This document shows positions 63,144 through 64,000 of a stretch of 64,000 nucleotides of DNA, piece by piece. The translations under genes and the position numbers were made by a program. The DNA is from Ornithinimicrobium flavum (GTDB lineage Bacteria; Actinomycetota; Actinomycetes; Actinomycetales; Dermatophilaceae), in the NCBI RefSeq assembly GCF_004526345.1, contig NZ_CP038213.1, positions 1,054,001 through 1,118,000 of the forward strand, written 5' to 3'. The stretch's first letter is position 1; every line of letters begins with the position of its first letter. The notes below the pieces were generated by a model. That model was not told where the DNA came from. It saw nothing but the letters and a program-made list of their open reading frames with translations, and ran no database searches.

Positions 63144-64000
63144 TCACGCATGGCCGCCGCGCCACGACGCGGTCAGGTCAGAAAACTCTGAAGCCGGAAT
63201 GTAGGGATCTGGACTTGCGGCGCTGAGCAGCATCTTTGACAGGCGTCGGCATCCGCGGAGCACCTGCTCTGATATGGCATGAGCACTGGGCTCCGCGAGG
63301 GCCCGATCGATGCGTCCTCCGACAATCGCCTTGTGGTCGCTGTCCAGACGGCCCTGGTATTCATTGGCAGTCTCCATGAGGGATAGCCAACGCACTGGGT
63401 ACAGCTCTCCATTCGTGTCGCGCAGGATTTCGTCGCCAAACATGAACTCGATGGAAGCTGCCCGGCCATTTACGACAGTCGTCGCGTAGCCCCCTGGTCC
63501 AAGCGTCGGGTAGCTGGCTGCGTACGGAACGTCGGGGAGATTGGTCACGGCGATACGGGAGGGAAGCCCCAACCTAACGAGCTGCTGTGCCGCGACTCGC
63601 CCCGCCGTGTCGTTGTCGAGAACAGCAACGATGCGGTTCATCACTTTCGCGGCCGCCATCCCCTTGGTGAGCGAGACCACTCGATCCGTCCCCCCAGGTG
63701 CCCGGTACTCGGCGAAATCGAGGAATTCGAATAGGTGTGCGGTAGCGGGCGCGGCTATCTCGAGGGCACGGCGTAGCCACCTCGCATCACTTTCGCCCTC
63801 GGTGATGACAATGACGGGTCCGCTCGCGGCGACGGCGGCGGCCATCCGGGTACGGGCGTCTGGTGGGGCTTGTCGTCCGCGTTCATCCACCCACCGAGGA
63901 CGAGGTCGGTGAGGTCAAGAGTTACCGTTGTGGCGGGGCGCGTGTTGACGAGGGAGAGGGCCAGAGCGAACCGTGGATCGTCGAAGCTCTCTCGCAATGA
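63144..64000 (-). CDS. TOPRIM-domain protein, cut by window edge, one frameshift
   Basis: The C-terminal part of a TOPRIM protein. The TOPRIM core is VIVITEGESDARWLRRALEI (catalytic Glu) and RIVAVLDNDTAGRVAAQQL (DxD). The upstream segment (SFDDPRFALALSLVNTRPAT, LDLTDLVLGGW) reads in another frame, which joins VDERGRQAPPDARTRM at the CCACCCACC run near 63888-63896, where one base, or one 4-bp CCAC unit, seems lost. It resembles HEPN/TOPRIM-type proteins found in defence islands, but the HEPN part would lie beyond the edge, so the family is a guess. Confidence 0.65.

Overview
The window is G+C-rich (roughly 72%), densely coded actinobacterial chromosome. Gene content (divergent lexA/LysM pair, nrdR-nrdJ, comEA-comEC, a DUF1918-DUF1876 protein, DUF5995, a mycothiol-enzyme-like protein) and the style of the proteins suggest a member of Micrococcales near Intrasporangiaceae or Ornithinimicrobiaceae. 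That placement is inference, not a database result.

Layout. 0-5.2 kb: an XRE regulator cut by the left edge, a small rRNA-methyltransferase-like gene, hflX and a large frameshifted MGH1-like glucosidase. 5.2-11 kb: an OmpR-type two-component pair, a DUF2202 ferritin-like protein, a membrane protein and a NarL/NarX-type pair. 11-16 kb: a CxxC carboxymuconolactone decarboxylase-family protein behind a CsoR/CstR-type operator, fdhD, a YciI protein, a frameshifted DUF1801 gene, a DinG-type helicase and a DUF952 protein. 16-18 kb: arsenic resistance (Acr3 pump, ArsC, ArsR). 18-29 kb: holA, an MFS exporter, rpsT, leuS behind a leucine-codon leader and attenuator, degV, comEA and comEC. 29-35 kb: LysR, a Sir2 deacylase, two PRC-barrel stress proteins, and lexA divergent from a LysM-domain gene. 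35-41 kb: a GH65 disaccharide phosphorylase with its beta-phosphoglucomutase-like HAD partner, then a RecQ helicase fused to a phosphoribosyltransferase domain. 41-54 kb: a membrane protein/XRE pair, a P-type cation ATPase, a CPBP protein, a GH32 fructosidase, a luciferase-like oxidoreductase, a small heat-shock protein and assorted small genes, ending with a secreted nuclease. 54-59.2 kb: TetR with a DinB-type enzyme, then nrdR-nrdJ behind paired NrdR boxes. 59.2-64 kb: an accessory tail with plainer codon use, an ATL protein, an integrase remnant, DUF1232, two unrecognised divergent genes and a TOPRIM-domain protein cut by the right edge.

Three features cut across the window. First, about twenty genes have a TANNNT -10-like hexamer 5-8 nt before the start codon and no separate Shine-Dalgarno site, so they are probably leaderless. 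Second, the octamer GGTATGCC/GGCATACC recurs far more often than composition predicts and forces rare codons. Third, at least eight genes, including nrdJ and a P-type ATPase, carry single-base frameshifts, several in G or C runs. That looks more like uncorrected sequencing error than real decay, although the ATPase G7 tract could vary in phase.

I saw no tRNA, rRNA, CRISPR array or intact insertion sequence.
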